Positions 1 through 11,289 are shown, counted from the stretch's first letter. The stretch is 64,000 bases of DNA from Pinus tabuliformis (GCA_031772625.1 CM062814.1:825724757-825788756); one strand, 5' to 3'. Notes: generated from the letters alone by a model not told the origin. A program made the numbers and translations.

Positions 1-214
1 TAAAGAGAGTGTCTCATACCACTCTTACTGATCTGAAATCAGTTCCAAAATGATCCCAGATCAATATCATCCTAGCATAGGGAGTACAGGTAACAGTAAT
101 ACACGATGCGTCCATCGGTAGTACTATGGTCCCTATCCTCATTTCCCTACTCATTGGCCAGATGAGAGGTACTTCCCATGAGTCCAAGACAGCATGGGTA
201 GGATGTCTGAGAAG

Positions 215-420
215 GAGAAGGATGAACCACTCATCCTGCCTACATGTCCCCATGGGGTATCCCAGGGGAAGGTTGAATCACTCACCCTGTACACAACAAA
301 TCACTATGGGAAGGCTGAACCACTCACCCTATGATTGTGTCTCAGCAAGAAAAGGATGAACCACTCATCCTGCCTACATAGCAGACCACTAGGGGAAGGC
401 TAACCCACTCACCCTATGGT
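215..420. repeat. Degenerate tandem repeat in the 3' region of element 1
   Basis: About five copies of a roughly 20-bp motif (ggatgaaccactcatcctg and variants) start near 220, 270, 312, 352 and 395. They lie between the end of the RNase H coding region and the unseen 3' LTR. Read on the minus strand the motif resembles the repeat at 27391-27695, which occupies the same place in the sister element. Confidence 0.75.
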
Positions 421-514
421 TGCTCATCGCTCCAAGAAGTACCCCAAGCCCCCCAGAGCTCCCAGAGCTCAATATCCATATAATACAGGATCCTCAGGAG
501 AAGGTCTCTCCACG

Positions 515-1540
515 AATCCTAGTCGTTCTCGGAAAGTAAAGAATTTGACCTTTCCTTGGGGCTTCGTCAGAATAACAGTGACCTGCTCATCAGTCCCAAT
601 GTGATGGAGCCTTATTACTCCTCACTGTACCATATCCCGAATAAAATGGCACCCGGTGACTGTGCAGGGAGCAATCATGAAATACGAGATTCCTTGATAA
701 TTGAATCCCACTCTGATTGTCACAGAGGATCACGGTGGTATCCAACACATCTCCAAACAGCTCACTAAAGAGCTTCCCCAACCAGACAACTTCACACGAG
801 GTCGTACTCGCAGCTATGTATCTGGCCTCAGTGGTGCTCAAAGCAACTGACTTCTGCTTCCTGCTCATCCAGGATATCGAAGCAGAATCCAAAGAGAAAC
901 AACACTCAGAAGTGATTTGCGATCCACCATACTTCCTGCCCAATCAGTATCAGAATAACCATGCAGCCTCATAGCTCCGACGGTGTATCTCAGTGCATGA
1001 GAGATTGTGCCCCGAAGATATCTCAGAAGATTTTTGGCACCAATCCAATGTGGGTGATGAGGCTCAGCCATATGTTGGCTCAACATGCTAACTGCAAAAC
1101 ATATATCCGGACAGGAGTTCACCAAGAACATCAATGCTACTATGAGTTGCCAAAACTCAGAGGAATTTCCCAATTCAAGTTTGGCAGCACTACCACATAA
1201 CTTCTTAAAGTTAAGCTCAATCAAGGTAGTCACAAGCTTGCAGTCCACCATTCCAAATTCGGAATCCAACTCCCTCCTACGTTTGTAAATGAGAGGGTCT
1301 GCACTTGTCAAAAAGAGGTCGTCCACATAAAGCACCAGTATGAGAGGTCTATCATCCACAACCTTAAGGCAAAGGTTTGGATCAGCTTCACTCCTAGTGA
1401 ATCTCAGCTTCATCAGATAGTTGTCAATCCTCTCACACCAAGCTCGGGGTGCTTGCTTCAAACCATAGAGAGCTTTCTTCAACCTACAAATATGAGATTC
1501 TTGATCATGAACCTCAAACCCCTCGGGTTGTTCCACATCT
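515..1540 (-). pseudogene. copia reverse transcriptase (C-terminal part) and RNase H, element 1
   Basis: The frame opens at the integrase/RT junction with VEQPEGFEV, then shows the copia RT signature [11 protein letters not shown] and the catalytic YVDD. A second deletion follows: compared with the copy at 26340-26500, about 38 residues between the SEF and GMVDC motifs are missing. RNase H follows, with DTDWAGS, SRKQKSVALSTTEAEY-like and CDNQS motifs, then slips out of frame near 640. The RT N-terminal half is absent. The enzyme would have copied element RNA into DNA in cytoplasmic particles; this copy cannot be active. Confidence 0.85.
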
Positions 1541-2113
1541 GTGGTCTTGTTATTACTTGTAAGTTTTCCCTCGATACATCCCAGACATATACCTTCATGC
1601 TCTTCTTTGAACTCAGGCATCCCTATCACCATATGTCTTACATTGGGTAGGGCCTTACAATGAAGATAGGCAGACCTCTGGTGCCATTGAAGAGATGTGT
1701 CACACGACATGGTCCCCAATGGACTTCCTGCAACTTGATACAAAGTGCCAACCCTGAACCCAAGAGTAAAAGAATCTTTAAAAAAAATTCCAAACACATA
1801 CCTTTCCATAGATGAATGCCACCTTGTAACCTTTGTCTTCCATTGCCAAAATGGACACCAGGTTCTTCTTGAGACCAGGTACATAAAGAACTTCTTGTAA
1901 ATGAATCGTGGTACTCTGATTCAATTGAAGAGTAACATTTCCTACACCCTTTACGGGATAGGTGACATCGTCTCCAAGAATAATCTCCAAGTTTGTTTCC
2001 TTCTCTATCAGATTAGAGAGAGCGTCCTTGAATCTGGTTAAGTGCCTTGGAGCACCACTATCAATAAGCCAATTTCCCAAAGAGTCTGGAGGAGAGGTAG
2101 TGGAGAGGGTCAT
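1541..2113 (-). pseudogene. copia protease and GAG-pre-integrase remnant, element 1
   Basis: The reading frame contains the aspartic protease core WLIDSGAPRHLT (usual copia form DSGAS/DSGAT) and then LYVPGLKKNLVS, typical of the protease-integrase junction. A frameshift near 1780 leads into the pre-integrase zinc-binding segment, ending CLGCIEGKL. There the sequence jumps directly to RT near 1540. The whole integrase core and the first part of RT, about 1.36 kb compared with 24800-26160, are gone. The protease would have cut the Gag-Pol polyprotein. Confidence 0.85.
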
Positions 2114-3088
2114 TATAAGATAGTACTCCTTTTGCTTATCAGAAACAACATTTGATTCTTCATACCTGAAGTTCCTAGCTTTCTTGGAGGATCGACCTTG
2201 ATGTCCTGCATTCCTTTTTCCTCTGCCATTGTACCGATCATTCCTTTGATCATTGTTGTTGAAGTTGCCCCTGGAATGATTGTGATCATCATGATGTTAT
2301 GTGTCCCTTCTATTTGGACAATCCCTTGCATAGTGGCCAAACTTATTGCAAGCAAAGTTTCTACATTTCCTTCCACCCTTAGATCTGGCATTTCCATTGA
2401 AGTGACCTTTAGACCCTGCAGTGTTTCTCCTTTTGGCATGAGCAGAGAAAGCAGTAGGGTTACTTCTATTAGAGGGCATCTCTTGTTCCACCATTTTGGT
2501 TTCTTCTTGAATGCATCTTGACATCAATTCGTCAAACCCTGGAATTCGATCATTATTGAGAATAGTGGTTCTAAATATATACCACTCGGGTGGGAGCCCT
2601 CCAAGGGTAGTGATAGTAAGTTCCCTATCAAGAATGACTTCTCCAATCGATAGAAGATCATTCTTGATCTCAGTGATCCTTAAGAAGTAGGATTGAATAT
2701 CCTTGTCCTTGCCCTTCTTAATATCCTTCAACTTATTTTTGAGGAACAAAATTTGATTTGCATCACTAACCTTGAACATGCTTACCAATCTGTCGTAGAT
2801 CTCCTTGGAGGTGTTCAAATCAGAGATGTAGGCCACCAAATGCTTGTCAATGGAATCTCTAATAATTTTCTTCGCTTTGACTTCACCCTTGGTGTACTTG
2901 TTCTTTGTAGCAGCTGGTGCATTTGATGGAGGCTCGGGGATTTTACCCTTCACATAATCCACCACTTCTTGTTCTTCCAATGTCAGATCAAGAGACATCT
3001 TCCATCCGTGATAGTCGGACTTTCCACGGAGCTTGTCTTTAGCCGGGAAGTGGGATGAGGAACCCATTGAGCCTTTTGTCCTTTCCAA
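2114..3088 (-). pseudogene. copia Gag, element 1
   Basis: An open frame of 263 residues starts at 3088 (MERTKGSMGSS). It carries a UBN2-type Gag domain (YHGWKMSLDLTLEEQE near the start, KLKDIKKGKDKD in the middle) and a CCHC zinc knuckle, CRNFACNKFGHYARDCP, near the end. The frame stops just after the knuckle at 2297, and the region down to the protease continues in another frame, so there is at least one frameshift. It closely matches Gag at 23280-24185. Gag would form the particle shell and bind element RNA. Confidence 0.88.
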
Positions 3089-3138
3089 CTGTCTTCGGTG
3101 ATTGCTCTTTCACTTGCTTGGGCTTTGTCTTCGCCTCA

Positions 3139-3150
3139 CCTCTCATACCA
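3139..3150 (-). other. Primer binding site of element 1
   Basis: On the minus strand this reads TGGTATGAGAGG directly after the LTR end. It is the usual plant copia site for initiator-methionine tRNA (TGGTATCAGAGC) with two changes. Confidence 0.8.
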
Positions 3151-4717
3151 TGTTAAATTTTGGTATGTTCTATGCTTAAGGGCAATTTACTTCAAAAAAA
3201 ATTATTAGCCCAATATCAATTTCCATATTAGCACTCACATCATCATCATAGTAAAATGCAAATAGAACATAAACATAAACAGTAGAAGACAAGCAAAGAC
3301 AAGAGGACACAAGATGTGGCACGAGCTAGGGACAAACCCCAATGTGGGGAAACCCTTGATCAATTCTTCTTATATTCTTCAATAGTTCAGCAAAGAGAGA
3401 GATAATACAAATATACAAAACTGATAGTTATGGCAGCAGTAGAAAAGTCTGGACCAGAGAAGACAATGTTGGTCACACAGGACAGAATCTTCCTCTGAAG
3501 ATCATTCATATGGTATCAACGGGATGTTTAGCAAACTGAGACAATCAGGGTCAAACCTTGACCCAAAACATCTCCCAGAACTCTAATGCCTTTTGTTGCA
3601 CTATCCGTCACTGCTTCAGCGGTTAGGGCACCAAACATTACTACAACAATCCTCCAAAAGTCATCAAAACAACCTTTAATCTCAGCAGTATTAACTCACA
3701 AGACAGCACCTAGATTATGTTGATGATCTAGGCATATATATTCAAACACCCATACGCAATACTTGACTGTGGTGTTATGGCCTGCGACCTAACATAGTCT
3801 TCCTGTAGCTTCCCTTCCAGGCAGCATGATTTTTATTCCTTGTCCCTCCAACGATACCCCAACAGATCTGGTCTTTATCTCCTCTAACTCAGCCCTCCTA
3901 CAAGAGGAACACAGCCTCACGCAGTCACAAAGCGATGCCTAAATTGTCCCTTAATCCATGCCTAGGAACATCCTTCTTTCACGTTGTTGACAGAATTATT
4001 CTTGTTGCATTTTGGGCACTTTTTGTTGCAGCCTAGGGTCAGTCAATGGTTGCGTATTATGGCTCCTCAAATCTGCTTGTTAAGACTTCTTTTGCTGCGA
4101 ATTGAGGGCTTTCTTGACACCGGATTAGGGCTCCTTTATGACTGTGTATTAGGGCTTCTAGGACAGCGGATTTAGGGCCTCCCTTTAAGTGTAGATTAGA
4201 GCCTCCTCTGCTGCGTATAAGAGCTTCTTTGTACAGCGGATTGGAGCTCCTCTTGTTAGTGTATTAGAGCCTTCTTCAACTGCTGATATAGGCTTCCTCT
4301 AGACAGCGTATAGGAGCCTTCCTTTAGACTGCAGCTAGGGCACATCTAAACTGCGACTGGGCTTCTCCCTTAGTCTCCTCTTCACCTGCGACTAGGGCTT
4401 CTCCCTCTTGACCTCTCTTGCCACCAAACCCAAACGGGTGGAGAGAGATCATGAGAGAAGTGTGTGTAACAAATGACTTGAGGCCTCCTTTATTTATAAT
4501 GCCACGTTGAGGTAGCGCTGGGGTAATTTGCTCGCTGGTCGACCTTGACAAATTATCAAATAATACAAATAAATTCATATCTCCGTAAATACATGTCAAA
4601 ATCGGATGATCTTTAGATCAATCCTACACCTCTCGAAGAGAGGAATCCAAGAAAAATATCAGCTACCATAAATAAAATGACCCACATGGAGTTTGGACCT
4701 AGTTTCCAATTTTAACA
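3151..4717 (-). repeat. 5' LTR of element 1 (1567 bp, contains internal repeats)
   Basis: The outer edges read TG and CA on the minus strand, with the primer binding site adjoining one end. The first ~400 and last ~130 bases match the LTRs at 22239-23190 and 28073-29058. The middle is longer because it holds about ten degenerate copies of a ~33-bp unit between 3980 and 4400. A conserved stretch near 3340 (cccaatgtggggaaaccc) lies in the transcribed R/U5 part. Confidence 0.87.
3980..4400. repeat. Minisatellite inside the LTR of element 1
   Basis: Roughly ten degenerate units of about 30-35 bp carry the core 'attagggcttcct' followed by 'gcagcgg' or 'gctgcg'. They are absent from the shorter LTRs of the sister element at 22239-29058 and explain most of the length difference. 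Confidence 0.7.
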
Positions 4718-5323
4718 CCTTTGAGACTTTCTGACACTTTGGAGACCCTGCGTCACCTCTGCGTCACTCTGCGTGGCTCTACGTCCCTCTGTGTCAGCCT
4801 GCGTGGGGGCTACGTCTCTCCTCTGGACTGCGTATCTCTCTGCACTATCTCCCATTGTCCTTGCGTCACCTCCTCCTCAGTCACTGCCTGCTGTTGATGC
4901 CCTCCTCTTCCTCCACCCTGCAACTCTCCCTCTGATATCGATCTCGTTTACTTGAGAATTGATTTTCTTAGAGATACTGAGTATCTGTCGGTGTGTCTAC
5001 AAATGATCCTCAAATCTTGTCTTATACTTTTCCTGTTGATGAATCAACGATCGAAATTAAGTCTCTAATCAACGACTAAGATTAAAACAGACTTGATCCT
5101 CGTCTCTTAGGAGCTTCTCACCCTTATCTTTATTAATACCCATTAATATTTTTATTTTCCTAAGTTTAGACTTAGGAACCCATTAAAAATATTAATTATT
5201 TTAATAGCTCTTCATCCAGGTGGAATTTCTCAAACGATTTCTAGGTTTTGGAGATCTCATGTGCCTTAGCCTCTCCTCCAAATTTCAAGGCTAAAGCACA
5301 TCCGATGCTACCAAAAATCAACA
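4718..5323 (-). repeat. 3' LTR of element 2, truncated by element 1
   Basis: Matches 9170-9775 base for base with scattered differences. The inner edge is at 5323 (tgttgattttt on the minus strand). It includes repeated 'gacgcagag' motifs between 4745 and 4800 and AT-rich U3 sequence at 5150-5210. The remaining part of the LTR lies left of the window, beyond element 1. Confidence 0.88.
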
Positions 5324-5345
5324 CTCCCTCTTAGCGAGGAATGTG
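5324..5345 (-). other. Polypurine tract of element 2
   Basis: The minus strand reads attcctcgctaagagggag immediately before the LTR start. The same sequence, with few changes, precedes the 3' LTR at 36688. Confidence 0.75.
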
Positions 5346-5590
5346 CTCTAGCAATGCTTCACTATAGAAACATCACACTGATCTTCCGCATCGGTACCTG
5401 TGTTGATGCTTGGCCTGCTGCCTCACATCCCCTGCACTGCTGCTTCCTGTACTGCTGCCCATGACACTGCCACTGTTGCATATGTACTGTAGCTCCCTCT
5501 CAACATGCTACATCATGCTGCCCATAGCACTGCCACTGCTAACTGTTGCACTGCAACTCCTGACACTTATCCATTTCTGCTACTGAAATG
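5346..5590 (-). other. 3' untranslated region of element 2
   Basis: Non-coding, rich in gcagtg and gcagcag triplet-like runs on the minus strand. It resembles in composition the 3' untranslated region at 36017-36687 of the gag-only element. No gene is seen. Confidence 0.5.
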
Positions 5591-6164
5591 GATTCTTTAC
5601 CATCCCCATCTTCTCCCTGAAATAAACAAACTTTGTTCTTCCTAGCACCTTGGTGAGGATGTCTACCACACGTTCTCCTGTAGGAGTGTACATCAACTGT
5701 ATTGCTCCTCATTAGACACAGTGTCTGACAAAGTGACACCTGATATCAATGTGCTTCGACCGATCATGAAATATTGGATTCTCATAGAGCTTGATGCAAC
5801 TCTGATTATCACACGTGATCCTAGTCGCTTCCATCCTTCTCCTGAATAGATTCACAAGCAATTTCCTAAGCCATATGGCTTCGCACGAAGTTGTGCTAGC
5901 TGCCATATATTTTGCTTCAACTGAGCTCAAAGCCACGGATTTTTGTTTCCTACTACACCAAGAGGTCATTCCTGATCCAATGTTAAAATAGTACCTAGTT
6001 GTACTTTTCCAATCTACTGAACTTCCAGCCCAATCTGCGTCAGTGAACCCACTCAGCCTGATGTCATTGCCTCTGGTGTACAATAGTCCATGCTCGACTA
6101 TTTCTTGTATATACTTGAGAACATGTTTGGTTGTTGCCCAATGCGCCCTTGTAGGTTCCACCAT
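5591..6164 (-). pseudogene. copia RNase H, element 2
   Basis: The frame from 6164 shows FTDADWAGSS (catalytic aspartates), SRKQKSVALSSVEAKYMA and TCDNQSCIKL, followed by HDRSKHIDIRCHFVR. This is the usual order of copia RNase H. A stop at 5712 interrupts before the terminal ILTK-like motif, which continues in another frame to about 5590. RNase H would remove the RNA strand during reverse transcription. Confidence 0.85.
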
Positions 6165-7040
6165 GAACTGACTAAGGGTGTGACCAGATACATCAGGGAC
6201 CCTACAAGTTGCCTGTACAAGGTGGGATCAACGTCTTTATCTTCTGATGCATTAATCTTCTTCCAGTTGGTGATAATTAGAGTAGCCATAGGTCTACAGT
6301 CCTGCATCCTGAATCTCTTCAAGAGCTTTGTAGCATATCTCCCTTGTCCAAAGAAGATGTCACCCTTCTGCTGCCAAACTTCCAACCCCAAGAAATAATG
6401 CATCTGTCCCAAATCCTTCATGTCGAATTTTGTGGCTAGGTTCTTCTTATAGTCGTTGATGAGCCTGGATGATCCTGTCAGGAAGAGATCATCCACATAT
6501 AACACTAGGATTAGAGGCTCATTCTCTACAACAAGTATTAGGGTCTATGTCACTCTTGACGAACCCCATCTTCCACAAGTAGCCATCAATTCGACCATAC
6601 CATGCTCTAGGTGCATGTTTAAGCCCATACAAGGCTTTCTTTAATCTGCGTACATGAGATTTCTTCTCATGTGTCTCAAAACCTTCTGGCTGTTCAATGT
6701 ATACTTCCTCTTCTATTACCCCATTCAAGAATGTCGTCTTGGCATCCATCTGATGAATCTCCCACCCCATCTGTGCTGCAAGAGATATCATGATTCTAAT
6801 AGAAATATACTTGGCTACTAGGGCGAAGGTTTCTTCGTAGTCTATCCCTTCTTTCTGATCATACCCCTTAGCCACAAACTTGGCTTTGTATTTCTTCACA
6901 CTATCATCTACAGCATATTTAACCTTGTAGATCCATCTCGAACCTACCATTGACCTGTCCTGAGGCCTAAGTACCACTTCCCAAACATCATTGACCATTA
7001 TAGAGTTGTATTCCTCCACCATAGCATCTACCCATACTTG
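6098..7040 (-). pseudogene. copia reverse transcriptase, element 2
   Basis: The first block (7022-6519) includes DVWEVV, SRWIYKVK, AKGYDQKEGIDYEETFA, QMDAKTTFLNG and LYGLKHAPRAWY. The second block (6505-6098) starts with the catalytic LYVDDLFLTGS and continues to LGLEVWQQKG and the connection to RNase H. A small indel near 6530 puts the blocks in different frames. Apart from that, RT is close to full length and the YVDD motif is kept. It would synthesise element cDNA. Confidence 0.87.
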
Positions 7041-7337
7041 ATGTTGAACAGCCTCCTGAAAACTAGAAGGTTCCCCAACCTGAGCTACTAAGGCCTGGTA
7101 TCTATCTGGCTGTCTTCACTCCCTTTTATTATTCCTGGGTGCACCAATGAAGTCCTCTACATCTCATAGAATCTGTCGGAGTTCCTGCCTCGTTCTTCCA
7201 CTGGTAGTAGGCACATCTATCAACTCTTCCTCTTCCTGAAATACCAATTGTTCTGAAGCTTTGTCTTCAAGAGAATTTCTGGTACTAGTTTTTGCTGGTC
7301 AGAGTGGTTTGACCAATGGCTCGTCTTTCGACTGCTC
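7041..7337 (-). other. Variable linker between integrase and RT, element 2
   Basis: The minus strand has scattered stops and acidic or Ser/Glu-rich remnants. This fits the poorly conserved copia linker between integrase and RT. No separate gene is seen. Confidence 0.5.
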
Positions 7338-7740
7338 CTAGGAAGGCATTTCTCGGGATTTCCTGAAAGTTATGTCCTCCGTGAACTTTACATCCCGCTG
7401 AACTACTACCTTCGTACTCCCTGGATGATAGAATCTATATGCCTTAACATTCTCACTATATCCCACAAGGTATCCTTTCCAAGCAGTTTGATCTAATATC
7501 TTTTTCTTTTCTTCAGGTATATGGGAATACGCTAAACTCCCAAATATCCTGAAATCACTGGCTTCAGGTGTCTTCCCTGTGAAGACCTTCTCCGGAGTGA
7601 TTTTTCCCAATGCCCTGTGTGGAGTTCTGTTCTGGGCATAAACTGTCGTGTTGCATGCTTCTGCGCACAGGAATTTAGGCATATCTTGATCAATACAGCA
7701 TTGCCTTAGTTGCTTCCACAATAGTCCTGTTTTTCCTTTC
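7338..7740 (-). pseudogene. copia integrase C-terminal part, element 2
   Basis: The frame includes TTVYAQNRTPHRALGKITPEKVFTGK split over the usual positions and DFRIFGSLAYSHIP, then GYLVGYSENVKAYRFY and VQRDVKF. These are standard copia integrase C-terminal motifs. It overlaps the upstream integrase frame by about 30 bases in a different phase, so one frameshift near 7700 separates it from the catalytic core. Confidence 0.85.
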
Positions 7741-8829
7741 TGCTACTCCATTCTGCTCCGAATTGTAGGGAGTTGTCCACTCTCTTCTGATGCCTTCCTT
7801 AGCGCAAAAATCGGTGAAGTCCTTGTCAACATACTCTCCACCATTGTCTGAGCACAACACTTTTATCTTCTTTCCTGTCAGATTCTCCACTAGAGCCTTG
7901 AACTCTTTGAATCGACCAAAAACCTCATCCTTGATTTTCAGAAAGTAGATCCAAGTCTTTCTGGAATGATCATCGATGAAGGTGACGAAATATTCAGCAC
8001 CACTAAGAGCTTTTGTGGACATCGGTCCACAGATATCTGAGTGTATCAATCCTAGCACACTCTTAGCCCTATTGTTACTTCTGGAAAACGCTGCTTTGGC
8101 ATACTTGCCCAGAGCGCACCCTCTACATACATCATCTTGTTCGGTACTTAGTTCTGGAACTCCTGATACTGTTTTCCTGAGAATTCTCAGAGCCCCATGT
8201 TGTAAGTGTCCCATCCTCCTGTGCCATAGTTCATTCAAATCTTTGTCTCCATTACTGCCTATCAGTTCCATTGGTGATTCTAGCTGCAACCTGTACAACC
8301 TGTTACTTCTAATTCCAATATGGGCCTTCTTTTTCCAACTCGGGTGTTTGACATATACTTTCTCCTTAATAAAGAAAATGTCATAGCCCTTGTTTTGAAG
8401 TTGAGATACGAAGAGTAAGTTCAACCCCAATCCCAGCACATGCAACACATTGGTCGCTCGAAGCTGCTCTCCTGCGTCGGTTTGAAAGGCTACAGTACCT
8501 CTTCCTCCTCGAGTACACTTTGCCTTATTTCCCATGGCGATCTGAAAATTCACTCTTTCTTCCCGATAATCCGAAAAACATTCTCTGATTCCTGTCATAT
8601 GCCAGGAAGCTCCACTGTCTATATACCAAACTTCAGAGGAGGCGGAGCTTGCTAAGCAAGCGACTTCTTCTTCCAATCTAGAAGCTAACATAGAATAATC
8701 GTAATTCATGTCCCTTGTGCATTCTTCTGGAAATCTGCGTGAGTCCCCTTGAGTGGATGCCTCTGCATCATGCTCTTGACCCATAGTTGATTTTCCTCTC
8801 CTAATGCTGAATCTCTGCTCTGATACCAT
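7690..8829 (-). pseudogene. copia protease and integrase core, element 2 (Gag missing)
   Basis: A 379-residue open frame begins inside the primer binding site (MVSEQRFS) and runs straight into DYSMLASRLEEEVACL. The protease core WYIDSGASWHMTG follows, then the pre-integrase ELWHRRMGHLQHGAL with CRGCALGK. The integrase core has HSDICGP, SDNGGEY and NGVAERKNR, giving the three acidic catalytic residues. Normal family members carry about 250-300 Gag residues before the DYSMLAS region. Here they are absent, so this is a deletion derivative or a gag-less form. Only the N-terminal ~60 residues are unusual. Confidence 0.87.
8817..8828 (-). other. Primer binding site of element 2
   Basis: The minus strand reads TGGTATCAGAGC, exactly complementary to the 3' end of initiator-methionine tRNA. 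It directly adjoins the LTR at 8829. Confidence 0.9.
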
Positions 8830-9775
8830 GTGAAAATTTCTACACTGAAATTTTACTGCAATAACTAATTTATTTCACCTACTTATTATTCACAATAAGT
8901 TATTTACGAAATCCCTTCAGCGAATATTAAAATTAATTCTATTGCAGTTATCACACAATTACCCAGAGAAAAATACATGCACAAGAACCAATCACATCAA
9001 CTCAGTTGTGTTTGGACAATTGTCCTCGGAAAAACCCAATGCGGGAAAACCAATGCAGCAGATGAGAGTTTTATTAATCTTCAACAGCAATTGCTTTTAC
9101 AAGGAATGATTTTACAGAGAAACTAAAAGAAAACACCTGAGACTTTCCCTTTGATATTTTATGACACTTTGGAGACCTTGCCCCCACTCCTACGTCACCT
9201 CGACGTCACTCTGCATGGCTCTGAGTGGCTCTGCGTCCCTTTGCATTAGCCTGCGTGGGGGCTATGTCTCTCCTCTGGACTGTGTCTCTCTCTACGTTAT
9301 CTCCCACTGTCCCTGTGTCACCTCCTCCTCAGTCATTGCCTGTTGTTGATGCCCTCCTCTTCCTCCACCTTGCAACTCTCCCTCTGAAATTGATCTCCTT
9401 TACTTGAGAATCGATTTTCCTAGAGATACTGAGTATCTGTCGGTGTGTCTCCAAATGATCCTCAAGTCTTCTCTTATACTTTTCCTGTTGATGAATCAAC
9501 GACCGAGATTAAGTCTCTAATCAACGGCTAAGATTAAAACAGACTTGATCCTCGTCTCTTAGAAGCTTCTCACCCTTATCTTTATTAATACCCATTAATA
9601 TTTTATTTTCCTAAGTTTAGACTTAAGAACCCATTTAAAATATTAATTATTTTAATAACTCCTCATCCAGGTGGAATTTCTCAAAACGATTTCTGGGTTT
9701 TGGAGATCTCATGTGCCTTATCCTCTCCTCCAAATTTCAAGGCTAGAGCACATCCGATGCTACCAAAAATCAACA
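8829..9775 (-). repeat. 5' LTR of element 2 (947 bp)
   Basis: Bounded by TG/CA and by the primer site. The part 9170-9775 is duplicated at 4718-5323. The R/U5 portion near 9030 contains aaacccaatgcgggaaaacc, a motif shared with the LTRs of several copia elements here. Confidence 0.9.
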
Positions 9776-9959
9776 CACCATGCTCTCCGAGCTCTTAGGA
9801 ACACCCGAACCTGAGCTAGTGCCCGTACTAGTAACTCTACTCATGCTTTGTTGCCCTTGATCCTGTTGCTCAAGTCTAGGAGCTTATGTTGGCTGCTCAC
9901 TCTAATATTCAACTCCTCGTAATTATCTGGACCTCTTGTATGCCTTGTCCTCCATGAAT

Positions 9960-10550
9960 CTGACATCCCACTTGACTATAATCTTCCTAGCCCCTGGGAT
10001 GAAGATCTTGTATGCCTTAGAGCTTTTGTTGTATCCAACGAAGTAACATCATTCTGCAATCTAATCCAGCTTCAAATGTGTCTAGGCAGCCAAATATCCT
10101 AAAGTGACAGACATCTGGTTTCTTCCTCGTGAATGCCTCCTCGAGTATCATCTTGCCAAGCACTGTATGTGGGACCTGGTTCAGAATATAAACTGTCATA
10201 CTGCATGCCTCTACCCATAAATAACATGGGAGATCCTGGTCATATAGCATCACTCTCGCTGCCTCCGAAATAGAGCGGTTCTTCCTCTCAGGAACCCCAT
10301 TATGTTGCGGGTTGTAAGGAACCATCCACTCTCTCTTGATTCCTACCTTGGTACAAAACTCTTGGAATTCTTTGCTAGTGTACTCACCTCCATTATCTGA
10401 CCGAAGAGTCTAAATCTTTCTTTCTGTTGCATTCTCCACTAGAGCCTTAAACTCCTAAAAGCGACTGAAGACCTCATCCTTGGTCTTCAAGAAATAGATC
10501 CAAGTCTTTCAGGAGAAATCATCGATAAAAGTCACAAAGTACTCGTACCC
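9960..10550 (-). pseudogene. copia integrase core and C-terminal fragment, element 3
   Basis: The frame 10325-10017 shows PYNPQHNGVPERKNRS (with the catalytic Glu), ACSMTVYILNQVPHTVLGK and CHFRIFGC. The upstream part near 10400 gives the DNGGEYTSKEF-like motif in another frame. Stops and indels are frequent. It would have inserted cDNA into the genome; it is certainly inactive. Confidence 0.8.
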
Positions 10551-11220
10551 TTAGAGAGATTTCACTGACATCAACCCACATATATCTGAATGCACTAAGT
10601 CAAGAATCCCATGCGACCTGTTGTCACTCCTTGGAAAAGTTTCTTTCGCAAGCTTCCCCGACACACATCCTCTACAAATATCATCGTGCTTTGTGCTCAC
10701 CTTTGGAACACCTGTCACCGTTTCACAAAGCAACCTCAGCACTCCATGATGAATATGGCCCATTCTCCTATGCCATAACCCCCCCTGGTCTCTCAGACTA
10801 CTGTTGCAAACTAGTGCCTTAGGAGTGTCCATTTACAACCTGTACAACCGGTCACTCCTCACCCCAATCGCTATAGGTGACCTTCAATCCTTGTGCTTCA
10901 ACAACACCTTCACCCCTCCAAAGATAACATCATATCCTTTTCCCTGAAGGATGGATATGGAGATCAAATTCATCCCCAAGCCTAGCACATGCAATACATA
11001 ATGGATAGAAATTGTCTTGCCATTCTCCCTCTGAAATAGAATAGTCCCTCTTGCAATTGGTTTGCACTTGGCTTGTTACCCATCTGAATCTGAAATCTAA
11101 TCTCCTCCTTATAGCTAGAGAAGTACTCTCTAACTCATGTCATATGGAATAACGCTCCATTGTCTATATACTAGACACCCTGTGAAGTTGAGCTAGACAA
11201 GCAAGCTATCAATGTGAATT
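10551..11220 (-). pseudogene. copia protease and pre-integrase fragment, element 3
   Basis: The frame 10832-10551 has LWHRRMGHIHHGVLRL, CRGCVSGKLAKETF and LVHSDICG, the pre-integrase zinc region and first catalytic Asp. Upstream, to about 11220, is a protease remnant with YIDNGALFHMT in broken frames. It is preceded by a serine/leucine-rich segment like the one before the protease of element 2. Confidence 0.78.
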
Positions 11221-11289
11221 CCTATTCCATCCTTCTAGAGAGCTCATCTGCATGTGCATCTAATCCCAATCAATGGCTAAGATCATCTT

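Larger units (their letters stand above)
1..4717 (-). mobile_element. Ty1/copia LTR retrotransposon, 3' end cut by window edge (element 1)
   Basis: Read on the minus strand, this holds an LTR (3151-4717), a primer binding site (3139-3150), gag, protease, a fused integrase/RT remnant, RNase H and a 3' region with degenerate repeats. The second LTR must lie left of base 1. The LTR ends and the proteins match the plus-strand copia at 22239-29058, so both belong to one family. Element 1 sits inside the LTR of the copia at 4718-9775. The target duplication is probably 4718-4722 (ccttt), but the other copy is outside the window. Confidence 0.88.
4718..9775 (-). mobile_element. Ty1/copia element lacking gag (element 2)
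   Basis: On the minus strand: 5' LTR 8829-9775, primer binding site 8817-8828, protease, integrase, RT, RNase H, a polypurine tract, and the start of the 3' LTR at 5323. That 3' LTR is cut at 4718 by insertion of element 1. No Gag or zinc knuckle is present between the primer site and the protease. The LTR start and polypurine region match the gag-only element at 33448-37769, so the two are one LTR family. Coding regions are broken by frameshifts. Confidence 0.88.
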
